DNA from: 20CM-2-55-15 sp963738025
Lineage (GTDB): Bacteria; Acidobacteriota; Terriglobia; 20CM-2-55-15
Assembly (NCBI GenBank): GCA_963738025.1
Contig: CAVTWA010000011.1
Location: forward strand, 682,001 to 746,000
Length of the DNA stretch: 64,000 nucleotides
Reading direction: 5' to 3'
Below, piece after piece: positions 61,073-64,000 of this stretch (positions are counted from its first letter, which is position 1; each line of letters opens with the position of its first letter). The notes under the pieces were generated by a model, which searched no databases, was not told where the DNA came from, and saw only the letters and a list, made by a program, of their open reading frames with translations. The translations under genes and the position numbers were made by a program.

Positions 61073-62959
61073 TCAATAGTTAAAGATGAAATCCATCTTA
61101 TTCAGCAGCACCCATTGCAGATTTTCGGCGGCTGCGCGCGTGCCCTGCTGCTGGAACATCGGCGTCAATAGCGCCACCTCATCACTGGAAGGCGGCCGAG
61201 AGAGCGTGTTCATAAACAATTGGCGAATGATCGTCGGCACATCTGCGTTTTGAGAAAGCAGGGTTTGAACCCGCGATCCCTGGTTGGCCTGATGGATGCG
61301 CGTGCTGACAAACGCATTGTTCATCAGGTTCAACCCTTGCAGTACCGATCCGTCCGAGCGCCGGGGGTTCGTATCCCGATCGCCACGGCCAAAAGAATTC
61401 AGAAATTGAACAACCGCGTTGTTCGAAAGCGGCTCTTTGGTGTCGGGAAACTGCATTGCCCACTGAACGGCTGGCAGGCTCGAACGGTTCAGCGTATACG
61501 ACGGAATGATGCCGGTCGCCTGCGTAATCGCATCATGAATCTCTTCCGCGTCCAGACGCCGGACGTACCGGCGCGCGTAATAAGGAACGTAGTTCACATT
61601 CCAGGTGCCGGGATACGCCGCCGACAACTGATATGCGTTCGACTTTGCAATCAAACCCATCAAAGCGCGGAGATCGTAATGGTTCTGCTGGAACCACTGT
61701 GCCAGCGCATTCAACAGATCCGGATTTGTGGGTTGAATCGTCCACGGATCGGCCGGCGGATTAGACGGATCCAGACGCGCCAGGTCGAAGGTATTCGAGG
61801 GCGAAACGAACGCCTGAACCATGAACTTTTCCCAGACATAATTCACTGCGGCGCGCGAAAACTGGATGTCGCCGGTAATCTGGCGCGCGATGGACTGGCG
61901 GCGGCTCTCGCCGGTCAGGACCCCGCCGCTCGTGCCACTTGAGCTGGGGAAAGGATTTTTCGGAGCGACGACAGAAACGCCGTTGACGGGCTGGCGCGAC
62001 ACGCGATTTCCGGTTGTCGTGTTGAGCTGATACTCGCCGGCTGCCGCTTCCGTAACAATGTATTTGGCGATCGTCTGCGGCGTGGTGGCTACGACCTGGC
62101 GCTGCATGCGTGCGCGCGCGAAGTATGCAGACAGACCCCACATATTCTGCCGGGTCTCTTTTGAGCCCCAGAGATTAACCGTGTCCAGATGCCTGGCGCC
62201 GTCATGGCAAAGCAAGCAGTCGGCAACATTGATGCCAAGGAACATGGACGACAGATTCACAGACTGGCCATCGTAAGTATCCTGGGCGGGCCCCATCGAA
62301 ATCGTATTGCCGACCGGCCAGTTGGCTTCTCCCTGAACAAAGCTGTCGCCGGTGGCGCCGATCAGCTCGCGCGCGATCTGATCGTAAGGCTTGTTGGCCG
62401 TGATCGAATCTTTGATGTACTGATAAAACGCATCGCGGCCCCCGAAGTCTCGATTGACTTGAGAGGACTGCGCGTTGTTTTTGAACAGATCGCCAAAGAA
62501 CATCGTCCATCGGTCGACGAATTCCGGCGAACCGATCAATGCATCGACTTTCAGATCACGCTTGGAAGTATTCGTATCGTTAACGAACGTATCGACGTCA
62601 GTGGCTGACGGGATCCGTCCGGTCAGATCCAACGTGGCGCGACGGAGGAACTCCGCATCCGATGCCAGTGGCGCGGACTGAATGCCCGCACCGGCCATTC
62701 GGTTGAAGATGTAATCGTCGATGAAATTCTTGTGTTTGATCGTCGTTGCATCGACGGTTGCGGCATTGGCAAGCGGCTGGAAGCTGGAGGCGTATGCGGC
62801 AACCTGGACTGTGAGGTCCGATCGCGCCTTCTGCATACGCGCCGTGTTGATAAGGAACTCGTCCGGGTTCTGCAGGAAACTGCAGTCGCCCTGAGATGCT
62901 GAGAGCAGCATTCCGGACGCCAGAATCAGCAATAAAACCGAGACCCAGGTTAGGCGCAT
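61073..62959 (-). CDS. DUF1549/DUF1553-family exported protein
   Basis: 628 residues from ATG 62959 after GGGAGGG. A signal peptide (LLLILASGMLLSAS) leads to DUF1549 (EFLRRATLDLTGRIPSATD, DRWTMFFGDLFKNNAQSS, and a cytochrome-like ADCLLCHDGARHLD) and DUF1553 (RAAVNYVWEKFMVQAF, LDAEEIHDAITQATGI, LMNNAFVSTRIHQANQ). The CxxCH may bind heme. The pair with DUF1501 is common in Acidobacteriota and Planctomycetota. Function is unproven. Confidence 0.92.
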   Translation of the reverse strand: MRLTWVSVLLLILASGMLLSASQGDCSFLQNPDEFLINTARMQKARSDLTVQVAAYASSFQPLANAATVDATTIKHKNFIDDYIFNRMAGAGIQSAPLASDAEFLRRATLDLTGRIPSATDVDTFVNDTNTSKRDLKVDALIGSPEFVDRWTMFFGDLFKNNAQSSQVNRDFGGRDAFYQYIKDSITANKPYDQIARELIGATGDSFVQGEANWPVGNTISMGPAQDTYDGQSVNLSSMFLGINVADCLLCHDGARHLDTVNLWGSKETRQNMWGLSAYFARARMQRQVVATTPQTIAKYIVTEAAAGEYQLNTTTGNRVSRQPVNGVSVVAPKNPFPSSSGTSGGVLTGESRRQSIARQITGDIQFSRAAVNYVWEKFMVQAFVSPSNTFDLARLDPSNPPADPWTIQPTNPDLLNALAQWFQQNHYDLRALMGLIAKSNAYQLSAAYPGTWNVNYVPYYARRYVRRLDAEEIHDAITQATGIIPSYTLNRSSLPAVQWAMQFPDTKEPLSNNAVVQFLNSFGRGDRDTNPRRSDGSVLQGLNLMNNAFVSTRIHQANQGSRVQTLLSQNADVPTIIRQLFMNTLSRPPSSDEVALLTPMFQQQGTRAAAENLQWVLLNKMDFIFNY

Positions 62960-63059
62960 TTCCCTCCCACTCCTCATCTTTGGCTTCGACCGCCGGGCTC
63001 GCGCTTCGCGAAACTCCCGGTCCGTTATACACCTGTGACACGAGGGAGCAAATTCGGGT

Positions 63060-63857
63060 TTAACGATCCCCCGAAAGAATATCGCCCAGCGTGCCCAGCA
63101 CCGAACCTTCTTCCCGGCCGCCACGGCCGGTTTGCGGCGCGGCCGCAACAATCCGGCGGGCTAAGCGGCTCAATGGTAACGACTGCAGCCAAACGTGCCC
63201 CGGACCCTTCAACGTGGCAAAGAACAGGCCTTCGCCGCCGAAAATCGCCGATTTGATGTTGCCAATATACTCGATATCGTAGTCCACCGTGGGTTGCAGT
63301 GCGACAAGACAACCGGTATCGACTCTGAGCAGTTCACCCGGGCCGAGCGTTCGTTCGATCAACATGCCGCCGGCGTGCACAAAAGCCCAGCCGTCCCCCT
63401 GCAAACGCTCCATGATGAAACCTTCGCCGCCGAAAAACCCAACGCCCAAGCGTTTCTGAAACGCGATGCCGACGCTGACGCCCTTTGCCGCCACCAGAAA
63501 CGAATCCTTCTGCGTGATCAACTCACCGCCGACATCGGCGAGCCGGATCGGCACAATTTTGCCGGGCGTGGGCGCGGCAAACGAAACATGCTTCTTCCCT
63601 GCGCCGGAATTCGAAAAAACGGTCATGAATAAACCGGCACCCGTCAGTAGCCGTTTTCCGGCGCCCAACAGCACGTCAACGATGGTTGTTGGCTGCCGCG
63701 AACCGTCGCCAAAGATCGTTTCCATCGTGATGCCGTCTTCCATATAAAACATCGCACCGGCTTCTGCCACGGCGGCCTCACCCGGGTCGAGTTCCACCTC
63801 GACGAACTGCATGTCACTTCCGAATATTTTGTAGTCCACTTCGTACATTGAAGGCAT
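63060..63857 (-). CDS. AIM24/TIGR00266-family protein
   Basis: 265 residues from ATG 63857 after GGGAGGGGAG. The beta-rich repeat includes MQFVEVELDPGEAAVAEAG, AMFYMEDGITMET, HAGGMLIERTLGPGELLRV, DTGCLVALQPTVDYDIEYI and GGEGLFFATLKGPGHVWLQ. The double-stranded beta-helix fold is shared with mitochondrial AIM24. Role in bacteria unknown. The stretch 63880-64000 holds only a short CCCGCCTAG palindrome (63935-63955). Confidence 0.92.
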   Translation of the reverse strand: MPSMYEVDYKIFGSDMQFVEVELDPGEAAVAEAGAMFYMEDGITMETIFGDGSRQPTTIVDVLLGAGKRLLTGAGLFMTVFSNSGAGKKHVSFAAPTPGKIVPIRLADVGGELITQKDSFLVAAKGVSVGIAFQKRLGVGFFGGEGFIMERLQGDGWAFVHAGGMLIERTLGPGELLRVDTGCLVALQPTVDYDIEYIGNIKSAIFGGEGLFFATLKGPGHVWLQSLPLSRLARRIVAAAPQTGRGGREEGSVLGTLGDILSGDR

Positions 63858-64000
63858 AAATCTCCCCTCCCAGGGCTTGACACAAAAAAGCCGTGCGGTC
63901 CCAGACCACAGCTGTCCAGAGCGTGTCTGCAGTCCCGCCTAGCTTAGGCGGGGACTGGTCCCACCAGCGTCACAGCCAAACCATGCGTATATCGCGCAAT

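Overview
The window looks like a chromosomal segment of an Acidobacteriota-like soil bacterium. This is inferred from content, not from a marker gene: two very large TonB-dependent receptors with carboxypeptidase-regulatory N-termini, a Ser/Thr kinase fused to TPRs, a TPR-CHAT protein, a subtilase with FLDQ-type octapeptide repeats, an SBBP-repeat surface protein, a DUF1549/DUF1553 plus DUF1501 pair, and many small secreted proteins of unknown function. Several genes start at GTG or TTG, and some appear to be transcribed without a leader.

Layout. 1-8.7 kb: receptor (cut by the window edge), exported methyltransferase-like protein, subtilase broken by an in-frame stop, TPR-CHAT gene broken by frameshifts. 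8.9-14.9 kb: Uma2 nuclease-fold protein, complete second receptor bounded by pieces of a mobile repeat, a transposase fragment inside ~100 bp inverted repeats, a small secreted protein. 15-24 kb: mutM, exported esterase, a 33-residue peptide, BON protein, mscL, glutaminase, Ser/Thr kinase-TPR (one frameshift), metallo-beta-lactamase-fold protein, two small Cys-rich proteins.

24.3-38.5 kb: a probable genomic island. A 42 bp copy of the 3' part of tRNA-Lys (24296-24337) repeats, in the same orientation, the end of the intact tRNA-Lys(TTT) gene at 38418-38490. The ~14 kb between holds a 32-copy 20 bp tandem array, an IS21 remnant, a complete IS3-family element, a group II intron 3' fragment fused into a zinc-ribbon gene, an RHH-ardC operon, a metallothionein, several tiny or broken genes and much apparently non-coding DNA. 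No integrase is visible.

38.5-64 kb: core-like chromosome. It carries a tetR-leuA-leuB-leuC-leuD operon, a MOSC protein, an ECF sigma factor with a membrane anti-sigma/bactofilin-like fusion, a flavin amine oxidase, small lipoproteins, EEP hydrolase, exported glutathione peroxidase, fatty-acid hydroxylase, class III cyclase with a long coiled coil, DUF885 protein, SBBP protein, the DUF1501 and DUF1549/1553 pair, and an AIM24-like protein.

The most striking non-coding signal is an abundance of dispersed palindromic elements of at least six sequence families, many lying exactly between genes. One 65 bp palindrome occurs three times with the same sequence, and two copies carry the same ECF-type promoter beside them. 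Five long genes are each broken by one or a few indels or a stop, so either assembly indels or real decay must be considered.
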